64,000 bases of DNA from BOG-908 sp965199235 (GCA_965199235.1 CBDAQU010000002.1:2108001-2172000); one strand, 5' to 3'; positions 1 through 9,184 are shown, counted from the stretch's first letter. A program made the numbers and translations. The notes: generated by a model from the sequence alone, not told the origin.

Positions 1-1926
1 GTTGCGGTAGCGCGACAGGGCGAGAAGCGGAAAGAACAGCCGGTAGCCGTGGTATTTCAGGTAGAACACGCGCGGAAAACCCACCGCTGTGTAGGGCAGC
101 TCGTCCCACTCGCCATCGGGCTTCTGGGTGGCGCCCAGCCAGGCGATCCCGCGCGCGACCGAAGGATGCTCCGCCCATCCGGCGCCCATCAGCGCGAGCA
201 CCGCCCAGGCGGTCTGCGACGGCGTGCTTTCGGTGTAGCGGCCATGAGGAGCGTCGGCGTAGCTCTCCTCGTCCTCGCCCCAGCCGCCATCGTCGCGCTG
301 CACGGCGATCAGCCAGTTGCAGGCGCGGACCATCGCCGGGTCATCGGCGCCGATGCCGGCGGCGTTCAGCGCGTTGATCACCGACCAGGTGCCGTAGATG
401 TAGTTGGTTCCCCAGCGACCAAACCAGCTTCCGTCCTTCTCCTGCTCCCGGCGCAGATAGGCGATGGCGCGTGCCATCACCGGGTGGTCGGACGGCATGC
501 CGATCTGGGCGAGGAACCCCACGCAACGCCCGGTCACGTCGGCGGTCGGCGGGTCGAGCAGAGCGCCGTGGTCGGCGAAGGGGATGTGGTTCAGGTAGGA
601 ATGCGTGTTCTCAGGCTCGAAGGCGCCCCAGCCGCCGTCGGAGCTCTGCATGCCCACAATCCAGTCGCGTGCCCGCGCAATCGCCTCGTCGTGGGCAGGA
701 TCGCCGTTGCGGGCGAGCAGCATTCCGACGACAGCGGTGTCGTCCACGTCTGGGTAGTGATCGTTGGCGTATTGGAACGCCCAGCCGCCTGGCGCCACAT
801 CCGGCCGGCGCACCGCCCAGTCGCCCTTCACGGTCAATATCTGCCGGTCGGCCAGCCAGTGGCTTGCCGCTTCCACAGGCTCGGTCCGGCTCCTGGCACG
901 CGTGAGGTCGCAGCCATAGCCTGCCTCCGCCATCGCCACGCCCGCCAGGGAGGTGTCCCAGATCGGTGAAACGCAGGGCTGCACGTAGGCCCGTTCGCCG
1001 TCATCGACGATCAGCTTGCGAACCGACAGCCAGGCCAGCGCCGCATGGGGGTGCGACGGCTCGTAGCCGAGGGCTGCGAACATCATCACGCTGTTGGCCA
1101 TGGCAGGGTAGATGGCGCCCAGGCCGTCCTCCCCGTTCAGCCGCTCGGTCACGAAAGCGACCGCCTGGGCCGTGGCGCGCGCCCGCACAGGGTCGGGGAA
1201 CAGTCCCTCGCCCCGCTTCAGCACCACGTCCAGCAGCTTGAAGGCGTGGCCCCAAAAGCTGCGGTAAGGGCCGCGTATGTAGTCGCGTATGCGCTCGGGC
1301 GGCCGGGTGAACAGCTCGCGTATGTGCATGCCATGCGGGTTCACTGCCCTCGGGCGGGTCGCCATCAGCACCAGTAACGGCACGATGACGGTGCGCGACC
1401 AGTAGGAAATCTTCGACAGGTGGAAGAAGAACCACTCCGGCAGCAGCATGATTTCCACCGGCATGGTGGGAATGGATCGCCACGGTACCTCGCCGAACAG
1501 CGCGAGCTGGATACGGCTGAACACGTTGACCCGCTCGGCGCCGCCGGCCGCGAGGATCGCCGCGCGTGCACGCGCCATGTGCGGCGCGTCTGGGCTGTCT
1601 CCCAGGCATTTCAGGGCGAAATAGGCCTTTACGCTCGCCGAAAGGTCGAACACACCGCCATGGAACAGCGGCCAGCCGCCATGCGGGCCCTGAATGCCCC
1701 GCAGGTAGACGCCGATGCGCGCCTCCAGGCCGGGATCGATACGGTCGAGGTAATGCTCGAGCAGGATGTATTCGGCCGGTATCGTCGCATCGGCCTCCAA
1801 TTCAAAGCGCCAATGGCCATCGGCATTCTGCCGCTGCTCCAGCGCGCACGCCGCACGCTCGATGCTGTCCTGCAGGGCAGAAAGCTCAGGCGTCGGCGCG
1901 GGAGCTGTCAAAATGTCGGTCTGCAT
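1..1926 (-). CDS. shc: Squalene-hopene cyclase, 3' end beyond window
   Basis: Cyclises squalene to hopene/hopanol at the cytoplasmic membrane, the committing step of hopanoid synthesis. The minus-strand frame is open from ATG at 1926 (protein begins MQTDILTAPAP) to base 1, giving 642 codons. It still reads as SHC at the window edge, so probably only some 10-20 residues are missing. The catalytic DXDD motif is seen as DVDD at residues 393-396 (739-750), followed by TAVV. QW-type repeats such as QSSDGGWGAFE and QRDDGGWGEDE are present. It is the last visible gene of the hpnABCDE-shc operon, 8 bp after hpnE. Very sure of the family. Confidence 0.96.
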   Translation of the reverse strand, partial: MQTDILTAPAPTPELSALQDSIERAACALEQRQNADGHWRFELEADATIPAEYILLEHYLDRIDPGLEARIGVYLRGIQGPHGGWPLFHGGVFDLSASVKAYFALKCLGDSPDAPHMARARAAILAAGGAERVNVFSRIQLALFGEVPWRSIPTMPVEIMLLPEWFFFHLSKISYWSRTVIVPLLVLMATRPRAVNPHGMHIRELFTRPPERIRDYIRGPYRSFWGHAFKLLDVVLKRGEGLFPDPVRARATAQAVAFVTERLNGEDGLGAIYPAMANSVMMFAALGYEPSHPHAALAWLSVRKLIVDDGERAYVQPCVSPIWDTSLAGVAMAEAGYGCDLTRARSRTEPVEAASHWLADRQILTVKGDWAVRRPDVAPGGWAFQYANDHYPDVDDTAVVGMLLARNGDPAHDEAIARARDWIVGMQSSDGGWGAFEPENTHSYLNHIPFADHGALLDPPTADVTGRCVGFLAQIGMPSDHPVMARAIAYLRREQEKDGSWFGRWGTNYIYGTWSVINALNAAGIGADDPAMVRACNWLIAVQRDDGGWGEDEESYADAPHGRYTESTPSQTAWAVLALMGAGWAEHPSVARGIAWLGATQKPDGEWDELPYTAVGFPRVFYLKYHGYRLFFPLLALSRYRN

Positions 1927-1934
1927 ACTCGCTT

Positions 1935-3212
1935 CTAAAGCTGTGGCGCGGGCGCGCCGACCTGCCGCGCCGCAGCAAAGCCGGACCTGATTGCACCTTC
2001 AATGGTTGCGGGCAACCCGGTATCGGTCCAATCGCCCGCAAGCACCAGATTCGGCAGCCCCGTTGTTGCAGAAGGGCGACGCATGTGTTGCGCGGGGGTT
2101 GCAGCGAAGGTGGCGCGCTTCTCGCGAATCAGCCGCCAGTGTGGCATTTCGGTTCCGCAATCGAGGTCGAGCGCCGTGCGGACGTCCGACCATACCTCCC
2201 GTGCCAGCATACCGTTGTCGCGGTCAGCCAGCCGGTTCGCGGCCGAGACGGTGACGGACACTATCCCCGGCTTGACGAACACCCATTCGGCCAAACCGCC
2301 GATCACCGCCATGAACCCTGCTTGGCCAGGCGGCGCCTCGACCCGGAAATGCAGGTTCAGGATCGCTTCGTGCTCGTTCGGCACGGTCAGGCCGGGCATC
2401 AGCCCGGCCGCCACTGGCGCTGGCAGGCCGAGAATCACCGTCTCGCCTGTCCCAACCCTGACGGTCTGCGGCCCGGCCAGGCCGCCAACGCGGCCATGCT
2501 CCAGCTGCAACGCGGACACGCGATGCCCGGTCCGCACCTGGCCGCCCAGGGCGGCGATCCGCGCCACCGCAGGATCGATGAAACTCTCCGACAGGCCCTG
2601 CTTGGGGAAACACGGCACGCACTGGGCGCCGCCCTGCGCCAGCGTTTCGGCCATCACCGCCCACATGAGCCGGGCGCTGCCCAAATCGGCCGCGGCGTTC
2701 AACGCCGATACGGCGAGCGGTTCGATCAGACGTTCGTACAGCGCGTTGTGCGGCAGCACGCCGCCGACGGTGTCGTGCTGCCCGGCACGACGCAGCTTGC
2801 CAAGCGACGCGTAGTCGCGCAGCCGCACGCCAGGCACGCCACGGCTCGGGACGAACACCCACCACGGCAGCCGCCCGGCATTGGGCCGCAGGGTCCAGCG
2901 CCGCCCGCTGCGCACGTCGACGAACGGAAACACCGGCTTGCCGGGGCCGCCCAGAGTGTCGCGCGCGCCAACGCGGGCCAGAAAATCCATTGTTGCTCGG
3001 TTGCCGGACAGCAGGAGGTGGTTGCCGTTATCGATCCGGCAGCCGAGTTCGCGGTCGAAATAGGAGCGGCAGCGCCCCCCGCATGCCGGCCCGGATTCAT
3101 AGACCGTTACCGGCCGCCCCGCCTCGGCCAACGCCAAGGCGGCTGCCAGGCCAGCAAGCCCGCCGCCTACCACGTGCACCCGGCCGGTTGAGCCGGGTTC
3201 GGTAGCGCTCAT
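1935..3212 (-). CDS. hpnE: Hydroxysqualene dehydroxylase HpnE
   Basis: FAD-dependent amine-oxidase-fold enzyme that reduces hydroxysqualene to squalene for hopanoid synthesis. The frame is open further upstream, but the start is set at ATG 3212 (MSATEPGST), whose ATGA overlaps the hpnD stop. This gives 425 aa, normal for the family. The N-terminal dinucleotide fold VHVVGGGLAGLAAALALAE is followed by an acidic strand end (YESG), and a C-terminal FAD segment LVLAGDWTDTGLPATIEGA closes the protein. It lies between hpnD and shc, which confirms the role. Confidence 0.95.
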   Translation of the reverse strand: MSATEPGSTGRVHVVGGGLAGLAAALALAEAGRPVTVYESGPACGGRCRSYFDRELGCRIDNGNHLLLSGNRATMDFLARVGARDTLGGPGKPVFPFVDVRSGRRWTLRPNAGRLPWWVFVPSRGVPGVRLRDYASLGKLRRAGQHDTVGGVLPHNALYERLIEPLAVSALNAAADLGSARLMWAVMAETLAQGGAQCVPCFPKQGLSESFIDPAVARIAALGGQVRTGHRVSALQLEHGRVGGLAGPQTVRVGTGETVILGLPAPVAAGLMPGLTVPNEHEAILNLHFRVEAPPGQAGFMAVIGGLAEWVFVKPGIVSVTVSAANRLADRDNGMLAREVWSDVRTALDLDCGTEMPHWRLIREKRATFAATPAQHMRRPSATTGLPNLVLAGDWTDTGLPATIEGAIRSGFAAARQVGAPAPQL

Positions 3213-4096
3213 ACCCCCGCCGTCCTCCAGCCAAGGCCGAAGCGCAGCAGGATGACCAGTTTCTCCCAGGCCGGCACCGACACGCGCTCTCCCAGATGGG
3301 TCCAGCCGCGGCGTTCCAGCCGGCCCAGCACGGCTGCGTAGGTTGCCGCCATCAGCCGGGCGGGCTTCATCGCCTGTGCGTCGCAGCGCTCCATCGCGTC
3401 GTAGGCCCCGGTGAAATGGTTTCGGGCCGCTTGGACCACCCGTTCGCAGACCGTGGCCAGCCTGGCATCGGCCAGCGCCCCGGCCGGATCGAGCGGCACC
3501 GCCTCCTCGGCCAGCCACTCGCGCGGCAGATAGAGCCGCCCGCGCGCGGCGTCCTCGCCCAGGTCGCGCAGGATGTTGGTCAGCTGCAGCGCCCGGCCCA
3601 GGTGATGCGCCACCTCGTCGGCCGCCGGCGAGCCGTCGCCGAAGGCGCGGACGGACAGGCGGCCCACGGCGGAGGCTGCCCGATCGCAATAGACGTCCAG
3701 CGTGTCCCAGGACGGCGCGACGATCACCGTCTCCGCATCCATCTGCATGCCGTCGATCACGTCGAGGAAATCCGCCCGGCGCAGGCCGAAGTTTCGCCGC
3801 GCGAGCAGCAGCACGCGCGCGACGGCGCCCTCCGACTCCTCGCCCTCGGCACGGCCGGCCGCAACCGCGTCGACGCGCGCGCGCCAGCCATCCAGGCCGC
3901 GCCGCTTCTCCTCGGCAGGCGCCGGCTCGTCGGCGATATCGTCGACCAGGCGGCAGAAAGCGTAGATCGCGTACATGGCCGCGCGGCGGTCAGGCGGCAG
4001 GACGCGCATGCCGCGGTAGAACGACGTGCCGGAGCGGCGCACGATGCGCTCGATCTCGGCCAGGTCGGCGGGTTGCGCGCCCAGCGGGGTGCTCAC
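3209..4096 (-). CDS. hpnD: Presqualene diphosphate synthase HpnD
   Basis: Condenses two farnesyl diphosphates to presqualene diphosphate. The 295-aa protein has the two Asp-rich prenyl-diphosphate motifs of squalene/phytoene synthases: LVDDIADE (about residue 51) and NILRDLGED (about 174). RLYLPREWL follows, typical of HpnD. The start is GTG at 4096, in a 4-bp GTGA overlap with the hpnC stop. Its stop overlaps hpnE by 4 bp, indicating translational coupling through the operon. Confidence 0.95.
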   Translation of the reverse strand: MSTPLGAQPADLAEIERIVRRSGTSFYRGMRVLPPDRRAAMYAIYAFCRLVDDIADEPAPAEEKRRGLDGWRARVDAVAAGRAEGEESEGAVARVLLLARRNFGLRRADFLDVIDGMQMDAETVIVAPSWDTLDVYCDRAASAVGRLSVRAFGDGSPAADEVAHHLGRALQLTNILRDLGEDAARGRLYLPREWLAEEAVPLDPAGALADARLATVCERVVQAARNHFTGAYDAMERCDAQAMKPARLMAATYAAVLGRLERRGWTHLGERVSVPAWEKLVILLRFGLGWRTAGV

Positions 4097-4932
4097 GGCA
4101 GGTAGCGCCCGGAAGCGGCCAGGCTCAGCACCACGTCGGCCGGCCGAAGTTTCACCCGCCTGGCCAGGGGGTCGCCCTTGCGCAGGCGTCGGGCCAGGCG
4201 ACCCGAGAGGTTTGCGATCACCGCGGTTTCCAGGCGCAGACGCCGGTCACGCACCCTGCGCGGCAGCGCGCGCGCCTTCGCGTTCAGCGTGTCGCATTCG
4301 TCCAGCAGCCGCAGTTTCACGTCCCGCAAGCCGGGCGTCTCGGACGGCTTGCTGACGTCGCCCACGTAGGAGCCGGCCTGGGCCAGCCAGTCGGCCGGGA
4401 GATAGCACCGGTCCAGTTCGGAAAAATCCTTCGACATGTCCTGCAGATGGTTCAGCACCTGGAGCGCCGCGCAGAGCGAGTCCGACGGCGGCACGGTGTC
4501 CTCGCCTTCGCCGTGGAGCGCCAGCACGTGCCGGCCGACCGGCATCGCGGAGTACCGGCAGTAGGTGAGCAGCTCCGCCCAGCTGCCATAGCGCTGCTTC
4601 TCCGCATCCTGGCGGAAGGCGCGCAGCAGGTCGCGGCTGTGCACGGCGTCCACGCCGGTTTCGGCCAGGCTCGCCCGCAACTTCAGTGCGGAGGGCGAGC
4701 CAGCCTCCCGCTCGCCGATCAGGACCGCCTCCATCACGTCCAGCCGCGCCAGCTTGTCTGCGGCGCTCAGCACGGGGCTGTCGCCGATGTCGTCGGCGTT
4801 GCGGGCAAAGTCGTAGAAGGCGTGCACGTGGCGCCGCAGGTCGGGCCGGATCAGCACAGAGCCCACCGGGAAGTTCTCCTGGGTGCGGCCCTTGCCCGAC
4901 CAGCTCTCCACGTTGGCCAGGTCCGCGCTCAT
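4093..4932 (-). CDS. hpnC: Hydroxysqualene synthase HpnC
   Basis: Converts presqualene diphosphate to hydroxysqualene. It belongs to the same trans-prenyltransferase fold as HpnD but has the HpnC-type first motif NADDIGDSP and second motif LNHLQDMSKDFSELDRCYLP. The frame stays open to 5280, but the start is taken at ATG 4932 (MSADLANVESW), which overlaps the hpnB stop by 4 bp and gives 279 aa, the usual size. WSGKGRTQENFPVGS near the N-terminus is characteristic of HpnC. Confidence 0.95.
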   Translation of the reverse strand: MSADLANVESWSGKGRTQENFPVGSVLIRPDLRRHVHAFYDFARNADDIGDSPVLSAADKLARLDVMEAVLIGEREAGSPSALKLRASLAETGVDAVHSRDLLRAFRQDAEKQRYGSWAELLTYCRYSAMPVGRHVLALHGEGEDTVPPSDSLCAALQVLNHLQDMSKDFSELDRCYLPADWLAQAGSYVGDVSKPSETPGLRDVKLRLLDECDTLNAKARALPRRVRDRRLRLETAVIANLSGRLARRLRKGDPLARRVKLRPADVVLSLAASGRYLP

Positions 4933-6035
4933 CCGTGATAGGCCCGCTGCTTCCAAACCACGCCCCGCCCCCGATGATGATCCAGCGCCGACCCGAGCGT
5001 CGCCGCCGTATAGAACAGGGCTGCCCCCGGCAGGCACGCCGCCCAGCCCAACGGCAGCCCGAAGCGCCGGACCGTCGGTATGTAGGACGCCGTCATCGCG
5101 CCCCAAGCCAGCACGCCCATAAGCTGAGCCGAACCGCTGCCGAACAGCGCCAGCCCCACCGGCGCCAGCCATACCACGACCATGCCGGCGACCGTTCCCG
5201 CCAGCAGCCAAGGCGAAGTGCCGAGCTGCACGTAGGCGCAGCGGGCCACCATGCGCCAGACGTCGCCCGCCGTTTCGCAAGGGCGGATGCTGGCTGCCAG
5301 CCGGCTATGGCCAAGCCAGATTCGGCCGAACTGCTTGACCCGGCGCGCCAACGTCACGTCGTCGATCAGCGCGCCGCGCATGGCTGCCAAGCCGCCCGTC
5401 CGCGCCAGCGCCTCTGCCCGGATCAGCACCGTGCCGCCGGCGGCGGCTGCACTGGGGTTGCCCGGGTCGTTCACCCAGTCAAACGGGTAGAGGAGGGCGA
5501 AGAAGAACACGAAGGGCGGCACCAGCGCGCGCTCCGCGGCGGTGACGCAGTGCAGCGCCACCATCTCGGAGACCATATCCAGCCGGTCCTGCTGCAGCTT
5601 GGCGACCAGGCTGGCGACGTGGCCCGGCGCGTGCTCGATGTCGGCATCGGTGAACATCAGCAGCGTCGTGCTGCCGGCGTAGTCGATGCCCTGCTGCAGC
5701 GCCCATAACTTGCCGCTCCAGCCTGGCGGGTGCGGCGCGCCTCGCACCACGGTCAGCCGAGGGTCGCGCACGCCGTCGGCAAGCGCGCCCGTGCCATCGG
5801 TGCTCTGGTCGTCCACCAGCACCACCCGGATGTCGCCCGCAAAATCCTGGGCCAGCAGGCTGCGCAGGCAGCGCGCGATGCTCTCCGCCTCGTTGCGCGC
5901 GGGCACCACGATGGTGACGGGCGGCATCGGCCCTGGACGCGCCGCCGGCAGGAACGGGCCGGCCTGCCAGAACCGGCCGTGCCCCGCCAGAAGGTAGACC
6001 CAGACGGCGAGCGAGAGGGCGGCCAGAACGGTCAA
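4929..6035 (-). CDS. hpnB: Hopanoid-cluster family 2 glycosyltransferase HpnB
   Basis: Membrane-attached GT2 glycosyltransferase encoded in hopanoid operons; its exact acceptor is not established. The 368-aa protein begins with a hydrophobic helix (AALSLAVWVYLLAG). The GT-A fold follows with VTIVVPARNEAESIARCL, VLVDDQSTDGT, a DXD-like TDADIEH, and DDVTLARRVK. Two or three C-terminal membrane segments lie about residues 270-345. It sits 7 bp after hpnA and overlaps hpnC by 4 bp. Confidence 0.92.
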   Translation of the reverse strand: MTVLAALSLAVWVYLLAGHGRFWQAGPFLPAARPGPMPPVTIVVPARNEAESIARCLRSLLAQDFAGDIRVVLVDDQSTDGTGALADGVRDPRLTVVRGAPHPPGWSGKLWALQQGIDYAGSTTLLMFTDADIEHAPGHVASLVAKLQQDRLDMVSEMVALHCVTAAERALVPPFVFFFALLYPFDWVNDPGNPSAAAAGGTVLIRAEALARTGGLAAMRGALIDDVTLARRVKQFGRIWLGHSRLAASIRPCETAGDVWRMVARCAYVQLGTSPWLLAGTVAGMVVVWLAPVGLALFGSGSAQLMGVLAWGAMTASYIPTVRRFGLPLGWAACLPGAALFYTAATLGSALDHHRGRGVVWKQRAYHG

Positions 6036-6042
6036 CGGGGGC

Positions 6043-7026
6043 TCACTGCGCGCGAAACCAGGCGACCGCGTCCTCGACCGCGCACACGGCCGGGCGGGGC
6101 GCGTAGCCCAGCTCCCGGCACGCCTTGCCGCTGGAGAAGAACATCTTCTTGCGCGCCATCGCCAGCGTCTCCCGCGTCACCAGCGGCTCCACGCCGAAGC
6201 GCGCTAGCGCCTCGCAGGCCAGCGCCAGCGGCACCAGCGGACCGATCGGCAGTTTTACGCGCGGCGGCCGGCGGCCTGCGACCTTCGCAACCAGGGCGAA
6301 CAGGTCGCCGAGCGAGAAATCCTCGCCCCCGAGAACGTATTTCTGGCCAACCACGCCGCGCTCCAGCGCCAGCGCGTGCCCCTCCGCCACGTCGTCGACA
6401 TGCACGATGTTCAGCCCCGTCTCCACATAGGCCGGCAGGCGCCCACGCGCCGCGTCGCGGATCATCTTGCCCGTGGGCGTCGGCTTCACGTCGCGCGGGC
6501 CGACCGGCGTGGAGGGGTTGACGATCACCACCGGCATCTCGTGCTCGGCCACCAGCGCCAGCACCGCCTGCTCGGCCTGGTATTTCGAGCGCTTGTAGAC
6601 GCCGATGATCTTGTCCGGGTGCACCGGCGTGGTCTCGTCGGCGATGCTGCCGTCGCCCACCAGGCCGAGGGCGGCAACGCTGCTGCAATAGACCATGCGC
6701 TCGACCCCTCGCGACTGTGCGGCCAGCAGGAGGGCGCGAGTGCCCTCGACGTTGGCGCGCATCATCGCCGCCGGGTCCGGCACCCACAGCCGGTAATCGG
6801 CCGCCACGTGCACCAGGTATCGGCAGCCATCGGCCGCACGCGCCAGTGACGCGGGGTCGGTCAGGTCGCCTTCGGCCAGCTCTGCCTCCAGCCCCTCGAT
6901 GTTGCGCCGGTTCCCGCCTGGCCGCACCAGCAGGCGCAGCGCGTGGCCGCGGGCTAGCAGCACGCGCGCGACCGCCGAGCCCACGAAGCCGGTGGCGCCG
7001 GTGACCAGGGTCGGCGCCTCAGCCAT
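6043..7026 (-). CDS. hpnA: Hopanoid-associated sugar epimerase/reductase HpnA
   Basis: Extended short-chain dehydrogenase (NAD-dependent epimerase/dehydratase type) conserved as the first gene of hopanoid clusters, with a proposed role in the sugar side chain of hopanoids. The 327-aa protein shows the nucleotide motif TGATGFVGSAVA at residues 9-20, an active-site Ser in VYCSSVAALG, and the YXXXK pair in VYKRSKYQAEQ. The start at ATG 7026 has GAGGA eight bases upstream. It is the operon leader, divergent from a MarR regulator 87 bp away. Confidence 0.93.
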   Translation of the reverse strand: MAEAPTLVTGATGFVGSAVARVLLARGHALRLLVRPGGNRRNIEGLEAELAEGDLTDPASLARAADGCRYLVHVAADYRLWVPDPAAMMRANVEGTRALLLAAQSRGVERMVYCSSVAALGLVGDGSIADETTPVHPDKIIGVYKRSKYQAEQAVLALVAEHEMPVVIVNPSTPVGPRDVKPTPTGKMIRDAARGRLPAYVETGLNIVHVDDVAEGHALALERGVVGQKYVLGGEDFSLGDLFALVAKVAGRRPPRVKLPIGPLVPLALACEALARFGVEPLVTRETLAMARKKMFFSSGKACRELGYAPRPAVCAVEDAVAWFRAQ

Positions 7027-7113
7027 GGTGCGTGTTCCTCATCGGCGCGTTCCTACCCGATCCGGGCGCTTGCGAAACCCCGCATTGCGCGCCAGCTTTC
7101 GTATGGAAGTATC
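7027..7113. promoter_or_regulatory. Divergent control region, hpn operon / marR
   Basis: These 87 bp are the only space between the hpnA start (minus) and the marR start (plus), so both promoters and any MarR operator must lie here. I see a shorter AT-richer patch near the marR ATG, containing TTTCGTATGGAAGTATC, with GGAAG as its likely ribosome binding site. I could not define -35/-10 boxes or a convincing operator palindrome. The regulatory role is inferred from gene arrangement only. Confidence 0.5.
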
Positions 7114-7584
7114 ATGAACCGCCACCGCGACCTGCTGACCAACATCGTCACCCTGGCGCGGCTGATCCGCACGGAGGCAGACAGGCGGGCGCGTGCGCAC
7201 GGCATGACGCGCGCGCAGTGGACCATCCTGACCAAGTTGGAAGTCCAGCCGGGCCTGCGGCAGAAGGAGCTGGCAGAGATATTGGAGGTGGAGCCAATCA
7301 CGGTGGCCCGCCTGATCGACCGCCTGGAAGCCCGCGGCATGGTGGAACGCCGCGCCGACCCGGGCGACCGCCGCTGCTGGCACCTGCACCTGACCGAGGC
7401 GGCACAGCCGCTGCTGGGCGAGATCGACGTGCAACTGACCGACATGGCGCGCACGCTATGCCAGGATTTCACCGACACCACCTTGGCTGACGCTGCGGCC
7501 TCGATGGTGCAGATGCGCGAACGCGCGCAGGCGCAGCGTGCCGCAAGCCCGCCGGTCGAGGCAGCGTGCCAGGAGGTCGCCTGA
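7114..7584 (+). CDS. MarR family transcriptional regulator
   Basis: Winged-helix dimeric repressor of 156 aa. The wHTH is visible as LRQKELAEILEVEPITVARL (recognition helix) followed by the wing segment GMVERRADPGDRRCW. N- and C-terminal helices fit the MarR dimerisation region. It is transcribed away from the hpn operon from a shared 87-bp region, which makes hopanoid genes or its own promoter the likely targets. That is inference; no ligand can be told from sequence. Confidence 0.9.
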   Translation: MNRHRDLLTNIVTLARLIRTEADRRARAHGMTRAQWTILTKLEVQPGLRQKELAEILEVEPITVARLIDRLEARGMVERRADPGDRRCWHLHLTEAAQPLLGEIDVQLTDMARTLCQDFTDTTLADAAASMVQMRERAQAQRAASPPVEAACQEVA

Positions 7585-7602
7585 GTGTCGGCCTGCGCAT
7601 GA
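7585..7602 (+). other. Five-codon mini-ORF with strong ribosome binding site
   Basis: AGGAGG at 7571-7576 is ideally spaced (8 nt) from GTG 7585, but that frame reads only M-S-A-C-A and then TGA at 7600-7602. The TGA overlaps the ATG at 7599 of the next gene as ATGA. This looks like a leader minicistron coupling translation of the following small protein. Alternatively the larger gene starts at GTG 7566 and the AGGAGG is coincidental. Confidence 0.35.
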
Positions 7603-7883
7603 GCGAGGTGGTGAGGCTGCCGACGGCGCGCGAGGACACGCTCTGGGCAGTGGTCGCGTCGCTCGGCAAGACGGACCGGATTGCAGAGATTTTCCCAAAC
7701 CGCATGGCTGCGCTGGCAGACCGGACCTGGCGCGAACAGCAGGTGCGCGCCTATGCGGCGTTTCTGCGTGGAAGCGCGCAGCCGGTGCCGCGCTACAGCG
7801 TGGCGCCGATCAGGCGCGGCGACCTGCCAAAGGCCTGGCGGCCGTTGCCGGCGCTGGGCTTTCTGCGCGGGAAATTCGTATGA
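7599..7883 (+). CDS. Unrecognised 94-aa protein
   Basis: Not recognised. The start is set at ATG 7599 (MSEVVRLPTAREDTLW); GTG 7566 in the same frame would add 11 residues. No membrane segment or signal peptide is visible. The sequence is rich in Arg, Ala and Leu, with a central predicted helical stretch (DRIAEIFPNRMAALADRTW). It follows marR by 14 bp and could be co-transcribed with it, converging on the glycosyltransferase gene at 7927. The coding call rests on codon-position GC pattern and the ATGA coupling to the mini-ORF. Confidence 0.55.
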   Translation: MSEVVRLPTAREDTLWAVVASLGKTDRIAEIFPNRMAALADRTWREQQVRAYAAFLRGSAQPVPRYSVAPIRRGDLPKAWRPLPALGFLRGKFV

Positions 7884-7926
7884 GTGAAACCAGGCGTCGT
7901 CTCGATGCGGACACGAAAGTCGATGG

Positions 7927-9066
7927 CTACACTGTTACGGCGGAGGGCATCATTCGCTGGGCTGCCGCGATCACATGCGGCACCGAGACTGTCCATTGGT
8001 CGCCGTGAACGGCAGGTGACAAGTCGCTCCATGGGCCGTGCGCCCGGCCGATCACGCAGTCGTACCTTAGGCCGAGCACGGCTGCCAGATGGCGGAAACA
8101 CCAGTTTACATAAGAATCCATCAGAAGCTCGAGCACGACGACCGTCGGCGCGGCAAAAACGATGTTGCTCAGTCCCGCTCCATGCGGGGCCACGATCATG
8201 TCGGCGCCTCTGAACAACAGTATCTGTGTTTCCAGGTTCAGCGTTTCGAGGCGCACTGCGGTGAACCCGATCTTCATCAGGGCTGCGATGAGGTCCGCCT
8301 CGTTGGAGAGCCGCCTGTTCGCGGCAAGCCTTCTGGACACGTAGATCAGCTTCGGCGTCTCGGGTGCGGGCAGACCGGCCTTGTCGGCCATCACCGAGAA
8401 CAACGGTTTGATGCACGGGTGGTAGGACGACTGTCCGTGCACGGTCCAGGGCAGGACGAGATCGTCGACCTCGAGCGTGTGGCTGTCGCAGACCTCGGCC
8501 GCGCCCTGCCAGACCGGAGCGGTCAGACGCAGAAGCTGTCCGGCTTGCGGCGCTGCCTGGGGAAGCAACAGCGTTCCGACGTGAGACATGTTTGAGTCGG
8601 TTACGACCGCCAGGCGCGCGATGCAGTCGATCAGCGTGTGAAAATAATTGCCGCTGCTGCCTGTCAGAAGCGATGCGTGCCGTCCGGGCAAAGCGCCCCT
8701 GACGTGTTCGTGCAGGTCGATGGAGCGGCCGTTGATGTCGTATCCTTGCCGGTCAGGAGAGGTGTGGATCAACGTCTCTTCGAGGACGGTGTCGCCGATG
8801 GCCAGTATGCCTGCCGAGCTGTGCAGGACCGCATCCTTGATGACAAAGAGCGGGCTCGCAAAACTCTCGTAGCTTTCGTTGCGCCACGAGGCGTTGCCTG
8901 GGAGCTCGCGCACCCGCATTCGTTCGAGGAAGAACCGGCCCAGCGTGAGTTCCGGCAGCGCCACGGTCCCTGGCGGCTCGGAAAACGCGTGGTGGAGACG
9001 GCTTCGCACCGCCGGCGGAGATCGATCCGACAGGCACTCTTCGAGGCTCCGGATCGTGTAGCGCAC
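7927..9066 (-). CDS. Family 61 (DUF563) glycosyltransferase
   Basis: Likely transfers a sugar in surface-polysaccharide synthesis. The signature HGAGLSNIVFA of GT61/DUF563 proteins is present about residue 287, preceded by RGADMIVAP, with a Rossmann-like C-terminal half. SSGNYFHTLIDCIARL in the N-terminal half matches the conserved FHTL..C region. The frame is open to 9492, but the start is taken at GTG 9066 (MRYTIRSLEECL), which has AAGGAAG six bases upstream, giving 379 aa. It stands alone rather than in a polysaccharide operon and looks slightly less GC-rich than its neighbours, hinting at transfer. Confidence 0.82.
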   Translation of the reverse strand: MRYTIRSLEECLSDRSPPAVRSRLHHAFSEPPGTVALPELTLGRFFLERMRVRELPGNASWRNESYESFASPLFVIKDAVLHSSAGILAIGDTVLEETLIHTSPDRQGYDINGRSIDLHEHVRGALPGRHASLLTGSSGNYFHTLIDCIARLAVVTDSNMSHVGTLLLPQAAPQAGQLLRLTAPVWQGAAEVCDSHTLEVDDLVLPWTVHGQSSYHPCIKPLFSVMADKAGLPAPETPKLIYVSRRLAANRRLSNEADLIAALMKIGFTAVRLETLNLETQILLFRGADMIVAPHGAGLSNIVFAAPTVVVLELLMDSYVNWCFRHLAAVLGLRYDCVIGRAHGPWSDLSPAVHGDQWTVSVPHVIAAAQRMMPSAVTV

Positions 9067-9184
9067 GCGAGCTTCCTTTCTTTGCGACGGCGTATCGGCC
9101 TCTATTTGCGGCGGCCTATAGGGCCGACGCGTTCGTGTGGCATCTGGCTTGCAATGTCGCTGACGGAAGCAACCGGATCGTCCC

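Noticed and set aside
1566..3191. Long plus-strand open frame (541 codons)
   Set aside because: It is the GC-driven antisense shadow of hpnE and shc. The translation is Arg/His/Gln-rich without any fold motif, while the minus strand has clear families.
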